From Aestuariibaculum suncheonense (GTDB taxonomy: Bacteria; Bacteroidota; Bacteroidia; Flavobacteriales; Flavobacteriaceae), in NCBI RefSeq assembly GCF_014596935.1, contig NZ_JACVXC010000003.1, forward strand, positions 372,001 through 436,000: a stretch of DNA of 64,000 bases. The letters are read 5' to 3'. Positions 16,511 through 25,660 of the stretch are shown here, piece by piece. Both the position numbers and the translations under genes were made by a program. How positions within the stretch are numbered: the stretch's first letter is position 1; each line of letters opens with the position of its first letter. The notes below the pieces were generated by a model. The model saw nothing but the letters and a program-made list of their open reading frames with translations. It was not told the DNA's origin and searched no databases.

Positions 16511-17125
16511 ATGAAAATATTAGCCATTGGTAAAAACTACGTGAATCGTGTTGAAGAAATTGCAGATGTTAAAACAGGAAATCAGATTATTTTCTCAAAA
16601 CCAGAATCAAGTCTTGTAAAAAACAACGCCGATGTAGTTTATCCTAGTTTTACAAATCAACTTAACTATGAAGTTGAACTTGTTATAAAAATTGGTAAAA
16701 AAGGAAAAGATATTGCTTTAGAAGATGCGGCGTCTTACATCTCCGAAATTGGTGTGGGTATCGACTACACCGCAAAAGATATTTTTAATGCTTGCCGAGA
16801 AACTAAAGGCCCTTGGGATTTAGGTAAAGGCTTTGACGGTGCCGCTCCGATTTCAGACTTTAAACCAGTCGCTAACTTCCCAAAACTTGACGATATTAAT
16901 TTTGATTTAAAAATTAACGGTGAACAAAAGCAAGTTGGAAATACCTGTTTAATGATTTACAACTTTAACGATATCATTGCATTTACTTCAAAATTTATGA
17001 CCCTAGAGCCTGGCGATTTAATCTTTACCGGAACTCCGGCTGCTGGAACTGGTGAAATTCAAAAAGGTGACCATTTACAGGCATCTATTGAAGGTGAATT
17101 ACTTTTAGACTTCAAAATGATTTAA
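16511..17125 (+). CDS. Fumarylacetoacetate hydrolase family protein
   Basis: 204 residues from the ATG at 16511 (KILAIGKNYVNRVEE follows); the frame is open further upstream but that extension is not family-like. It has the FAH C-terminal-domain fold: NYEVELVIKIGKKGK with the metal-binding Glu pair, IGVGIDYTAKDI, and the terminal LEPGDLIFTGTPAAGTG. Relatives hydrolyse or decarboxylate acylpyruvates (FAHD1-like oxaloacetate decarboxylase/acylpyruvase) or hydrate 2-oxopentenoate. The precise substrate cannot be read off. This is distinct from the fumarylacetoacetase gene that begins at 63807. Confidence 0.88.
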   Translation: MKILAIGKNYVNRVEEIADVKTGNQIIFSKPESSLVKNNADVVYPSFTNQLNYEVELVIKIGKKGKDIALEDAASYISEIGVGIDYTAKDIFNACRETKGPWDLGKGFDGAAPISDFKPVANFPKLDDINFDLKINGEQKQVGNTCLMIYNFNDIIAFTSKFMTLEPGDLIFTGTPAAGTGEIQKGDHLQASIEGELLLDFKMI

Positions 17126-17174
17126 ACATTCATTTAAAAAACACTAACTTAACTAGAAAAATTTCTTGTAACCA

Positions 17175-19094
17175 TTGAAAAATTCCATTGCAGAACGCGT
17201 TAACGATTTTATAAAAAAATATCCACCGTTTAATTTCATCAAAGCAGATGATTTATTACTCATTTCCGGACAAGTTTCTATCGTTTATTTAGATAAAGGA
17301 GATACCATTTTTAAAAAAGGTGATTCGTTTAATGACCATTTTTATATGACACGAAATGGGGCGATTACACTTTTTCACACCACAAATAACAATACGCAGG
17401 AAATCATTAATATTAGTGACGGTGGTGATGTGTTTGGCTTACGACCTCTTATCGCGAAAGAAAATTATAAGCTTACAGCAACTGCTAATGAAGAATCTAT
17501 TGTTTATGCCATACCGATTGATGTTTTTCAATCGGTAACGCATGACAATGCTCAGGTACAAAAGTTTTTAATCACGGCCTTTGCGACCAACACTTACGAC
17601 CCGTACACAGCGGAAGAAACCGGTAAAATTTTCGTTGATTACTTACCGAACACGACGCAGGATATGGTCAATTTCCAAACAGCTAATTACTCCAAAAACC
17701 CTATAACCTGTAATGTAAACTCTTGTTTAAAAGAAGCTGCCATTACAATGAGTAAACACCGAATTGGTTGTATTATTGTCGTTAATGAAGACAACCACCC
17801 CGTGGGCATTATTACCAATAGTGATATTAAAAACAAAATCGCTACCGGCCGTTTTCCTATTGATACTCAGGTCACCAACATCATGAGTTCGCCGGTAATC
17901 ACGAGTAAAAAGAATATTACCGTTGCCGACGGTCAGTTGCAAATGATTAAGCACAACATCGGTCACTTATGTATTACTAAAGATGGTACGATAAACTCTA
18001 AATTAATTGGTGTATTAACACATCATGACGTTCTGGTAACTTTAGGAAATAATCCTTCGGTAATCTTAAAAGAAATTAAACGTGCTAAGCGCACTCGTGC
18101 CTTACGAGCTGCTCGACTAAAAGCCGAAACTTTAATTAAAAGTTATTTAGAACAGAACATTCCATTATCGCACATTATAAAGTTAATAGCTCAAATTAAC
18201 GATGCCGTTTCCCTCCGAGCCGTTCAAATAGCTCTTAAAAAAATGCCTTCTAAACCACCGGTGAAATTCGCCTGGATGGCTTTAGGCAGTCAGGGACGAA
18301 AAGAACAACTACTATTTACCGATCAGGATAACGCAATTATTTTTGAAGATGTTCCTAAGGAAAAATACGAAGAAACCAAAGCTTACTTTTTAGACTTGGC
18401 GAAATACGTCAATAAATCCTTAAACAAAATTGGTTTCGAATACTGCGAAGCCGATATGATGGCCCGTAACCCGGAATGGTGTAAATCCCTGACAGATTGG
18501 AAAGAACAATTCAATAACTGGATTTTAAACCCTGATGAAAAAGCCATTCTGCTATCGTCAATCTTCTTCGATTTTAGTCCCGTTTATGGAGACGAATCTT
18601 TAACCAGCCGCCTATCTGATTCTATTTACGAAACCTTAGATAAAACGCAATTATTCTTTAGATTTTTAGGTCGAGATGCTTTGAAAAACCCTTCTCCTCT
18701 TGGTTTTTTTAAACAATTTTTAGTAGAAAAAAACGGAGACCAAAAAGATCTGTTCAATATTAAAAGTCGTGCTTTAATGCCTTTAATTGACGCTGCCCGA
18801 TTACTAACGCTTAGCAATCGCATTAAAGGTGTAAACAGTACCTATGAGCGTTTTGAAAAATTAGCTGAAATAGAACCCAATAATAAAGAACTTTACGAAT
18901 CCTGCTCGTATGCGTTTAAAGCCTTATCGAAATTTAAAACCAAACAAGGTTTACTACATAACAATTCGGGAAAATTCATAGAAATAGGGACTTTAACCAA
19001 AGAAGAACAATTGAAATTAAGACGCTGTTTTAAACCAATTAATGAAATTCAGGAAACCTTAACTCTTAGATTCGATTTAAAAAACTTTGTGTAA
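17175..19094 (+). CDS. DUF294 nucleotidyltransferase-like protein with cNMP and CBS domains
   Basis: 639 residues. Domain order: cyclic-nucleotide-binding barrel (about 20-130), two CBS domains (about 165-290), a linker helix, then a GlnD-like nucleotidyltransferase region with GSQGRKE at 371-377 and TDQDNAIIF, and the DUF294 C-terminal domain (about 480-635). The first codon is TTG (KNSIAERVNDFIKKYPPF follows), which matches family N-termini; no suitable ATG exists. The last base overlaps the exonuclease ATG (TAATG). The pair with a DnaQ-like exonuclease is widely conserved. Probably a ligand-sensing signalling enzyme; target unknown. Confidence 0.87.
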   Translation: MKNSIAERVNDFIKKYPPFNFIKADDLLLISGQVSIVYLDKGDTIFKKGDSFNDHFYMTRNGAITLFHTTNNNTQEIINISDGGDVFGLRPLIAKENYKLTATANEESIVYAIPIDVFQSVTHDNAQVQKFLITAFATNTYDPYTAEETGKIFVDYLPNTTQDMVNFQTANYSKNPITCNVNSCLKEAAITMSKHRIGCIIVVNEDNHPVGIITNSDIKNKIATGRFPIDTQVTNIMSSPVITSKKNITVADGQLQMIKHNIGHLCITKDGTINSKLIGVLTHHDVLVTLGNNPSVILKEIKRAKRTRALRAARLKAETLIKSYLEQNIPLSHIIKLIAQINDAVSLRAVQIALKKMPSKPPVKFAWMALGSQGRKEQLLFTDQDNAIIFEDVPKEKYEETKAYFLDLAKYVNKSLNKIGFEYCEADMMARNPEWCKSLTDWKEQFNNWILNPDEKAILLSSIFFDFSPVYGDESLTSRLSDSIYETLDKTQLFFRFLGRDALKNPSPLGFFKQFLVEKNGDQKDLFNIKSRALMPLIDAARLLTLSNRIKGVNSTYERFEKLAEIEPNNKELYESCSYAFKALSKFKTKQGLLHNNSGKFIEIGTLTKEEQLKLRRCFKPINEIQETLTLRFDLKNFV

Positions 19095-19756
19095 TGGGAT
19101 TTCTGAATTTTTTTAAAACAAAGAAAAATCACCCGGATTTCTGGGAAGAGTATCTTAGTCATTTTAAAAACAAAAAGGACACTTCTGTTACCGATACCAG
19201 ATTCATTGCTTTCGATACCGAAACGACAGGTTTTGATATTAAGGAAGACCGTGTCCTTTCAATTGGTGCTGTTTCATTTGTTGGCAAAAGAATCGATGTC
19301 AACAACACTTTAGAACTCTATTTAAAACAAGATATTTTTAATCCCGAAACAGTGGAGATTCATGAGTTGATGAAATCAGATTCTATTGATAAGATTTCCG
19401 AAATCGAAGCCATTCAAGCATTTCTAAACTATGTAAAAGGTGATATTTTAATTGCTCACCATGCCGGTTTTGATAAAGGCATGATTAACGAAATGTTGCA
19501 ACGACATGGCCTCGGAAAGCTAAAAAACCGATTTATTGACACTGGCGTGTTGTACAAACGATCGCTTCACATTATTTATCAAGACAAAACCAAACCCTAC
19601 AGTTTGGATTATTTGTGTAAAGAACTGAATGTACCTACTGTAGACCGACACACCGCTACTGGCGATGCACTTATTACAGCCTTAGTATTTCTAAAGATTT
19701 TAGGGCGTCTCGATAAGAAAAAACATCTCAACTGGGGCTATTTATTAAATCGATAA
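19094..19756 (+). CDS. DnaQ-like 3'-5' exonuclease
   Basis: 220 residues, DEDDh exonuclease of the DNA polymerase III epsilon type. Exo I is IAFDTETTGFD, Exo II is LIAHHAGFDKGM, and Exo III is HTATGDALIT with the catalytic His and Asp. An N-terminal extension of about 35 charged residues precedes the catalytic core. It is translationally coupled to the DUF294 gene (1-base overlap), so a joint role in nucleotide or nucleic-acid signalling rather than replicative proofreading is likely (inference). A strong bidirectional terminator follows. Confidence 0.9.
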   Translation: MGFLNFFKTKKNHPDFWEEYLSHFKNKKDTSVTDTRFIAFDTETTGFDIKEDRVLSIGAVSFVGKRIDVNNTLELYLKQDIFNPETVEIHELMKSDSIDKISEIEAIQAFLNYVKGDILIAHHAGFDKGMINEMLQRHGLGKLKNRFIDTGVLYKRSLHIIYQDKTKPYSLDYLCKELNVPTVDRHTATGDALITALVFLKILGRLDKKKHLNWGYLLNR

Positions 19757-19772
19757 AAATTCAAAACGAATA

Positions 19773-19808
19773 AAAAAGCGGATTCAAACTTAATTGAATC
19801 CGCTTTTT
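19773..19808. terminator. Bidirectional terminator after exonuclease gene
   Basis: 15-bp perfect stem (AAAAAGCGGATTCAA and its complement) with a 6-base loop and T-runs on both strands, between convergent genes. Confidence 0.88.
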
Positions 19809-19831
19809 ATTTTATCTCTATTCTGTATTAA

Positions 19832-20056
19832 CTAAAACGTCAAAATATTTATCCATTTTAGAATATACATAATTAAACATGTTACGCCAGCACTGAAGAA
19901 AATAGACCCATTCCAGAAAAATGTTTTCGAGCCTCCTAAGCTCCATCTTCTTTTACCAAATTCGTTTTTATAATAACCAGCAAGTACTTTATAAAAAAGA
20001 ATGTTCATTACTAAAAAAAGTATTATTGCAATTAGTATAACTCCAAATTTCCCCAT
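19832..20056 (-). CDS. Small two-helix membrane protein, unknown
   Basis: 74 residues with two hydrophobic segments (about 4-24 and 48-70) separated by a basic loop containing YYKNEFGKRRWSLGGSKTFF. I do not recognise a family. The frame ends cleanly between a bidirectional terminator and the acs gene, and its start is an ATG, so it is probably a real gene, perhaps co-transcribed with acs (44 bp away). No function is proposed. Confidence 0.6.
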   Translation of the reverse strand: MGKFGVILIAIILFLVMNILFYKVLAGYYKNEFGKRRWSLGGSKTFFWNGSIFFSAGVTCLIMYILKWINILTF

Positions 20057-20100
20057 TTATTCAATGCTTATGTTTTTTTTTAATTTTATAACTTCAATAA

Positions 20101-22008
20101 TTACAAAGCATTATCGATAATATCCTGAACCACTTCAGGATTCAGCAAGGTACTCGTATCTCCTAAATTAGACGTGTCCTTACTCGCTATTTTACGTAAA
20201 ATACGACGCATAATTTTTCCGGAACGTGTTTTCGGTAATCCTGCTGTAAACTGAATTTTATCTAGCTTCGCTATCGGTCCTATTTGCTCGGTAATTACCT
20301 GATTAATCTCTTTACGTAAGTTATTATGATCCCTGGTCTCCCCAAATTCTTTCAAAGTAACATAACCATAAAGTGCATTTCCCTTAATATCATGCGGGAA
20401 TCCTACAATCGCACTTTCTGAAACCGCTGGATGCTCATTAATAGCATCCTCAATTGGGGCTGTTCCTAAATTATGACCAGATACAATAATCACATCATCC
20501 ACACGACCTGTAATTCTGTAATATCCTACTTCGTCACGTAAGGCCCCGTCTCCGGTAAAATATTTATTTTCATAAGCTGAAAAATAAGTATCCTTATAGC
20601 GTTGATGATCACCCCAAATGGTTCGCGCCATACTAGGCCAAGGGAATTTTATACATAAACGACCATCCACCTGATTTCCTTTAATTTCCTGTCCATTTTC
20701 ATCCATTAATGCTGGTTGAATTCCAATAAATGGCAATGTTGCATAAGTGGGCTTGGTAGGAGTTACAAAGGGTATTGGCGTAATCATAATTCCTCCGGTT
20801 TCCGTTTGCCACCAGGTATCTACTATAGGAGCTTTCTTCTTTCCTACGTTATCATCGTACCAGTGCCACGCTTCTTCATTAATTGGTTCCCCAACGGTTC
20901 CCAATACTTTTACAGACGATAAATCATATTTTTCCAGATATCCCACACCTTCTTTCGCTAAAGCACGAATGGCTGTTGGCGCGGTATAGAATTGAGTAAC
21001 TTTATGTTTTTCAACAATCTCCCAGAAACGTCCGAAATCCGGAAAACTTGGCACTCCTTCAAACATCACGGATGTTGCTCCGTTAGCTAGCGGACCATAA
21101 ACAATGTAACTGTGTCCTGTAATCCAACCCACATCGGCTGTGCACCAATAAATATCTTCTTCACGATATTGGAATACATTTTTAAACGTGTAAGCTGTAT
21201 AAACCATATAACCCGCTGTAGTATGTACCATTCCCTTAGGTTTTCCAGTGGAACCTGAGGTGTACAAAATAAATAATGGATCTTCAGCATTCATAACTTC
21301 TGCTCGACAGTCTTCTGAAGCCTCGTCTAAAAGAGGTTGCAGCCATAAATCGCGTCCTTCTTTCATCACAACTTCCGAATGAATGCGTTTGGCCACTAAA
21401 ACCGATTCTACGCCAGGACAATCTTCTAAAGCATCATCAACAATCCCCTTTAAATCGATAGATTTCGCGCCACGATACGAGCCATCACTGGTAATTACCA
21501 TTTTACAATCACTATCATTAATACGTGTCGCTAAAGCGGAAGACGAAAACCCGGCAAAAACCACCGAATGAATCGCTCCAATTCTAGCACAAGCCAGAAC
21601 AGAAACCGCCAATTCAGGAATCATTGGTAAATAAATACAAACACGATCGCCTTTGGTAATACCTTGCGCTTTTAAAACGTTGGCAAACTTGTTAACGCGC
21701 TTATATAAATCTTTATAAGTGATATGTTGGGCCGGCTCATCAGCACTGTTAGGTTCAAAAAGAATTGCAGTTTTATCCCCACGTGTTGTTAAATGACGAT
21801 CAATACAGTTTTCGGTGATATTAAGTTGCGCGCCTTCAAACCATTTAACTTCCGGCTTTGAAAAATCCCAACTTAACACTTTATCCCATTTTTTGCGCCA
21901 CATAAAATGTTCTTCGGCGACTTCTTCCCAGAAATTTTCTGGCTCTCTAATTGATTTTCTATAAACTTGATAGTATTCTTCTAAATGTTTTATGTGATAA
22001 TTACTCAT
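20101..22008 (-). CDS. acs: Acetyl-CoA synthetase
   Basis: 635 residues from the ATG at 22008 (SNYHIKHLEEYYQVYRKS follows); a TTG five codons upstream is less likely. ANL-superfamily adenylating enzyme: P-loop YTSGSTGKPKGMVHTT, WWQTETGGIMITP (acetate pocket with the conserved Trp), TGDGALRDEVGYY, and the C-terminal KTRSGKIMRRIL whose Lys is the known acetylation site in Acs. It converts acetate, ATP and CoA to acetyl-CoA. It lies downstream of a sodium:solute symporter and DUF4212 genes on the same strand, forming an acetate uptake and activation unit. Confidence 0.95.
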   Translation of the reverse strand: MSNYHIKHLEEYYQVYRKSIREPENFWEEVAEEHFMWRKKWDKVLSWDFSKPEVKWFEGAQLNITENCIDRHLTTRGDKTAILFEPNSADEPAQHITYKDLYKRVNKFANVLKAQGITKGDRVCIYLPMIPELAVSVLACARIGAIHSVVFAGFSSSALATRINDSDCKMVITSDGSYRGAKSIDLKGIVDDALEDCPGVESVLVAKRIHSEVVMKEGRDLWLQPLLDEASEDCRAEVMNAEDPLFILYTSGSTGKPKGMVHTTAGYMVYTAYTFKNVFQYREEDIYWCTADVGWITGHSYIVYGPLANGATSVMFEGVPSFPDFGRFWEIVEKHKVTQFYTAPTAIRALAKEGVGYLEKYDLSSVKVLGTVGEPINEEAWHWYDDNVGKKKAPIVDTWWQTETGGIMITPIPFVTPTKPTYATLPFIGIQPALMDENGQEIKGNQVDGRLCIKFPWPSMARTIWGDHQRYKDTYFSAYENKYFTGDGALRDEVGYYRITGRVDDVIIVSGHNLGTAPIEDAINEHPAVSESAIVGFPHDIKGNALYGYVTLKEFGETRDHNNLRKEINQVITEQIGPIAKLDKIQFTAGLPKTRSGKIMRRILRKIASKDTSNLGDTSTLLNPEVVQDIIDNAL

Positions 22009-22094
22009 GTTTTTATTTTGCAATTTTTGAACAACGCCTAAACTTTTTAAGCGCTTCCTAAATTATAAATTTTCTTTTTCCTAACTAAGTTTTT

Positions 22095-22119
22095 TCTACG
22101 GAATACATTTCTCCGTAGA
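22095..22119. other. Hairpin between symporter and acs genes
   Basis: 8-bp inverted repeat TCTACGGA / TCCGTAGA with a 9-base loop, 22 bp downstream of the symporter stop on the minus strand. An A-run rather than a T-run follows on that strand, so a processing or stability element is more likely than a terminator. Confidence 0.4.
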
Positions 22120-22140
22120 CAGACATTACCTGATTTTCTA

Positions 22141-23874
22141 TTAATGATGCGTGGCTTCTCCTGCTCCGCTTGGAATTCTAATATTCTCTACAATTTGCTG
22201 AACATCTTCAGGTGGAGCCGGTGTAAACTTCATAATGACTATAGACACAACAAAATTTAAAATCATGGCTACCGTACCAAAACCTTCTGGTGAAATACCA
22301 AACCACCAGTCGTCTTTTGTTCCGCCGTCAAACCATCCGAACTTAAATTTCAGCATATAAAAAATCATAGAAGATATCCCGACAATCATCCCTGCAATGG
22401 CACCTTCTTTATTCATACGCTTGTAAAAAATTCCTAAAATAATCGCCGGGAAAAATGACGCTGCCGCCAAACCAAAAGCCAAAGCTACCGTTGCTGCCAC
22501 AAACCCAGGCGGGTGAATTCCGAAATACGCTGCAATACCTACTGCTACTATAGCCGATAAACGTGCTGCGATTAATTCTCCTTGTTCTGAAATATTAGGA
22601 TTGATCATCTTTTTAATTAAATCGTGCGATACAGACGCCGAAATAACCAATAATAATCCAGCAGCTGTAGAAAGTGCCGCGGCTAATGAACCGGCGGCTA
22701 CTAAAGCAATCACCCAATTTGGTAATCTGGCAATTTCAGGATTTGCTAATACCATAATGTCGTTGTCGACAACCAGTTCATTCTTTTCCTTATCTGCTAA
22801 ATACTGAATATTTCCATCTTCATTTTTATCAGTAAAGGTGATTAACCCTGTTAATTCCCATTTTTTAAACCATTCCGGCATATTATCGTAAGGCTTATTT
22901 GAAACCGTTTCAATTAAATTCGTCCTGGCAAATACCGATACTGCTGGTGCAGTGGTATATAAAATTGCGATTAATAATAATGCTAATCCGGCAGATTTAC
23001 GAGCATCTCTTACACGCTTCACTGTAAAGAAACGCACGATGACATGTGGTAAACCAGCCGTACCAACCATTAAGGCTAAGGTAATTGCAAAAACGTCGGT
23101 CATTGATTTAGAGCCTTCAGTATATTCGGCAAAACCAAGATCGGTACTTAACCCGTCTAATTTATCTAATAAGTAGGTTCCGGAACCATCGGCTAAGGTA
23201 TCACCAAAACCTAACTGAGGAATCGGATTACCAGTCATTTGAATAGAAATAAAAATGGCTGGAACCATAAACGCAAAAATAAGCACACAATACTGAGCTA
23301 CCTGCGTATAGGTAATGCCTTTCATGCCTCCAAGTACCGCATAGAATAATACGATAAACATCCCGATCATTACCCCTGTATTAATATCGACTTCTAAGAA
23401 TCTGGAAAACACCAGACCAACACCACGCATTTGCCCGGCAACATAAGTAAAGGACACTAAAAGGGCGCAAATAACACCAACAAAACGCGCCGTATTTGAA
23501 TAATAACGATCGCCAATAAAATCAGGAACGGTAAACTTTCCGAACTTGCGTAAATACGGCGCTAAAAGTAATGCGAGAAGCACATAACCGCCTGTCCATC
23601 CCATAAGATAAACCGCACCATCGTACCCCGCAAAGGAGATGATTCCGGCCATAGAAATGAACGATGCCGCACTCATCCAGTCGGCTGCAGTAGCCATACC
23701 GTTAGCTAAAGGCGAAACGCCACCTCCTGCAACATAAAAATCTTTGGTTGAAGCCGCGCGAGTCCAAATGGCTATTCCGATATAAATTGTAAATGTAAAT
23801 CCGACAATAATGTATGTCCATGTTTGTACATCTAAAGATGCAAGTAATAAAATCCTATTCGCCATCATAACCAT
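22141..23874 (-). CDS. Sodium:solute symporter, acetate-type (ActP-like)
   Basis: 577 residues, SSS family with about 13 membrane helices. Visible hallmarks are FYVAGGGVSPLANGMATAADWMSAASFISMAG near the N-terminus, MRGVGLVFSRFLEV, GMKGITYTQVAQYCVL and GTAGLPHVIVRFFTV. A longer hydrophilic insert (about 310-380) is typical for this subgroup, which pairs with a DUF4212 protein. Acetate or another short carboxylate is the likely substrate because acs follows 132 bp downstream. The start overlaps the DUF4212 gene by 20 bp; ATGs at codons 1, 3 and 4 cannot be distinguished. Confidence 0.9.
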   Translation of the reverse strand: MVMMANRILLLASLDVQTWTYIIVGFTFTIYIGIAIWTRAASTKDFYVAGGGVSPLANGMATAADWMSAASFISMAGIISFAGYDGAVYLMGWTGGYVLLALLLAPYLRKFGKFTVPDFIGDRYYSNTARFVGVICALLVSFTYVAGQMRGVGLVFSRFLEVDINTGVMIGMFIVLFYAVLGGMKGITYTQVAQYCVLIFAFMVPAIFISIQMTGNPIPQLGFGDTLADGSGTYLLDKLDGLSTDLGFAEYTEGSKSMTDVFAITLALMVGTAGLPHVIVRFFTVKRVRDARKSAGLALLLIAILYTTAPAVSVFARTNLIETVSNKPYDNMPEWFKKWELTGLITFTDKNEDGNIQYLADKEKNELVVDNDIMVLANPEIARLPNWVIALVAAGSLAAALSTAAGLLLVISASVSHDLIKKMINPNISEQGELIAARLSAIVAVGIAAYFGIHPPGFVAATVALAFGLAAASFFPAIILGIFYKRMNKEGAIAGMIVGISSMIFYMLKFKFGWFDGGTKDDWWFGISPEGFGTVAMILNFVVSIVIMKFTPAPPEDVQQIVENIRIPSGAGEATHH

Positions 23875-24112
23875 ACTTTTTATCCAGTTTATTCATGAGA
23901 CGAACGTATACGAAAATTAGAATAACAAAGACATAAATGGATCCTTGCTGTGCAAACCAGAACCCTAACTTAAAGCCTCCTAGTCGTATTTCATTCAAGG
24001 CATCTTTAAATAAAATTCCTGCACCATAGGAGACTACAAACCATATGGCTAACAGGATGAAGAGGTATTTTAAATTCTCTCTCCAATACGCTTTTGCGTT
24101 ACTTTTTGACAT
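23855..24112 (-). CDS. DUF4212 small subunit of sodium:solute symporter
   Basis: 85 residues with two membrane helices (about 14-34 and 53-74) and the DUF4212 signatures AYWRENLKYL and GFWFAQQGSIYVF. This family is encoded next to one branch of SSS transporters and is regarded as an accessory subunit. The gene overlaps the symporter start by 20 bp. It heads the acetate operon; the 335-bp region upstream must hold the promoter. Confidence 0.9.
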   Translation of the reverse strand: MSKSNAKAYWRENLKYLFILLAIWFVVSYGAGILFKDALNEIRLGGFKLGFWFAQQGSIYVFVILIFVYVRLMNKLDKKYGYDGE

Positions 24113-24447
24113 GATATTATATTTAGTTTAATTGGTATTATATTTTAATTAAAATGAATAATTCATAACTATTTTGAATGATATTTTATGATTTCGGCTG
24201 GTTATTCCGCAACATTTAATTATGACTGTTACATAATTTTCAAAACATCATACTTCGCTAATATAATACTTACACTGAAAACTACAATTGATATTTGTCC
24301 ATTTTAAATTTATAAATAAAATCAAATTCATTATTCTAATTAAAACCACTCAAAACATACAAATAATTATATTTTGCAATACATTTGCCAGCCATTTCTA
24401 TTTAATTATTAAAAAGTATCTTTATCGAAACCAAATCCAAAATACCT
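24113..24447. promoter_or_regulatory. 335-bp divergent intergenic region upstream of the acetate operon
   Basis: Very AT-rich and non-coding. It contains two overlapping palindromes 30-54 bp before the DUF4212 start codon: ATTTTAATTAAAAT (24142-24155) and ATGAATAATTCAT (24154-24166). They might serve as an operator, but low complexity makes this uncertain. I found no exact TAnnTTTG box on either strand close to the genes, only near matches. Confidence 0.4.
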
Positions 24448-25536
24448 GTGCAAGCTAGTCGTCTATATTTTATTGATGCTGTTAGAGCATTTGCTATTTT
24501 AATGATGCTTCAAGGCCATTTTATTGATACGCTTCTCGATCCTGTTTACAGAGACAGCACGAATACTGCTTATAGCATCTGGTCGTATTTTAGAGGTATT
24601 ACGGCACCTACGTTTTTCACGATTTCCGGATTGGTTTTTACTTATTTATTGTTACGTGCCAATGAAAAAGGCGATGATAAACCCCGAATTAAAAAAGGAT
24701 TGTTTCGAGGCTTACTGCTATTAGGAATTGGTTACAGCCTTAGAATTAATTTAATTAGTTGGTTTAGTGGCTACTTCAACACCTATTTCCTTGTTATTGA
24801 TGTCCTGCAATGTATTGGCTTGTCTTTAATTATTTTGGTGTGCTTACATGTTTTATTTAAACAGTACAGTTATCTCTTTTCAATCATTTTGGCTATTATT
24901 GGATGTCTTTGTTTTATTTCAGAACCCTTATATAGAAATCTAGTGATAGATAATCTTCCACTGGTTATAGCAAACTACATGACTAAAGTTAACGGCTCTG
25001 TTTTCACTATACTACCCTGGTTTGGCTATTCGGCATTTGGGGCGTTTATCTCAACTGTTTTTTTCAGACACGCTCACAGAAACCGTTTTAAAATAGTTAC
25101 TATTGCTTCATTTTTCATTCTCGGCTATTTATTGATGTATTACTCAACATGGACCCTATTAAAACTTCACGCCTTAACCAACATTGAATTGCTTAAACGT
25201 AGTGCCGACTACAATTATTTATTTATCCGATTAGGAAACGTATTTATTTTATTTGGCATTTTTTATACTTTGGAGCGCTTTTTAAAGCAGTCCATCATTG
25301 CCAAAATTGGGGAGAAAACCTTGTCGATGTACGTCATTCATTTTATTATCCTTTACGGAAGTTTTACTGGCTATGGTTTAAAACACTGGTTTAACAAATC
25401 CTTAGAACCAACCGAAGCCGTTTTAGGCGCTTTAACATTTATTATCGTGGTGTGCCTTATCTCGTTTCACTATGCGAAAACCAATCATTTCGTGTATAGC
25501 CTGGCTAGTAAAATTAGCGGCGTTTTTAAAAAATAA
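24448..25536 (+). CDS. Acyltransferase-like integral membrane protein (DUF1624-type)
   Basis: 362 residues with about ten membrane helices. The N-terminus RLYFIDAVRAFAILMMLQGHFID carries the Arg and His typical of the acyltransferase-3 / DUF1624 (heparan-glucosaminide N-acetyltransferase-like) superfamily, followed by TAPTFFTISGLVFTYLL. Such proteins move acyl groups onto sugars at the membrane. The first codon is GTG; no ATG lies between the upstream stop and the conserved Arg. It stands alone between the acetate operon and a Crp/Fnr-type gene. Acceptor unknown. Confidence 0.8.
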   Translation: MQASRLYFIDAVRAFAILMMLQGHFIDTLLDPVYRDSTNTAYSIWSYFRGITAPTFFTISGLVFTYLLLRANEKGDDKPRIKKGLFRGLLLLGIGYSLRINLISWFSGYFNTYFLVIDVLQCIGLSLIILVCLHVLFKQYSYLFSIILAIIGCLCFISEPLYRNLVIDNLPLVIANYMTKVNGSVFTILPWFGYSAFGAFISTVFFRHAHRNRFKIVTIASFFILGYLLMYYSTWTLLKLHALTNIELLKRSADYNYLFIRLGNVFILFGIFYTLERFLKQSIIAKIGEKTLSMYVIHFIILYGSFTGYGLKHWFNKSLEPTEAVLGALTFIIVVCLISFHYAKTNHFVYSLASKISGVFKK

Positions 25537-25591
25537 CCTTTACAGTATTTATCTAATAAATAACTTTTTATTTTCATAGATTATTTAATTA

Positions 25592-25605
25592 AAGTAAATT
25601 TACTT
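25592..25605. promoter_or_regulatory. 14-bp palindrome before Crp-like gene
   Basis: AAGTAAATTTACTT is a perfect palindrome 55 bp before the start codon of the Crp/Fnr-type gene, a position suited to autoregulation. Low sequence complexity keeps confidence modest. Confidence 0.35.
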
Positions 25606-25660
25606 AATAACCCTAACGTATTCTTTTTTCCAAAAGAAGTAGCACCCTCTCATTCAACCT

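Noticed and set aside
22601-23176. Plus-strand frames inside the sodium:solute symporter gene
   Set aside because: Shadows of a well-supported membrane protein gene.
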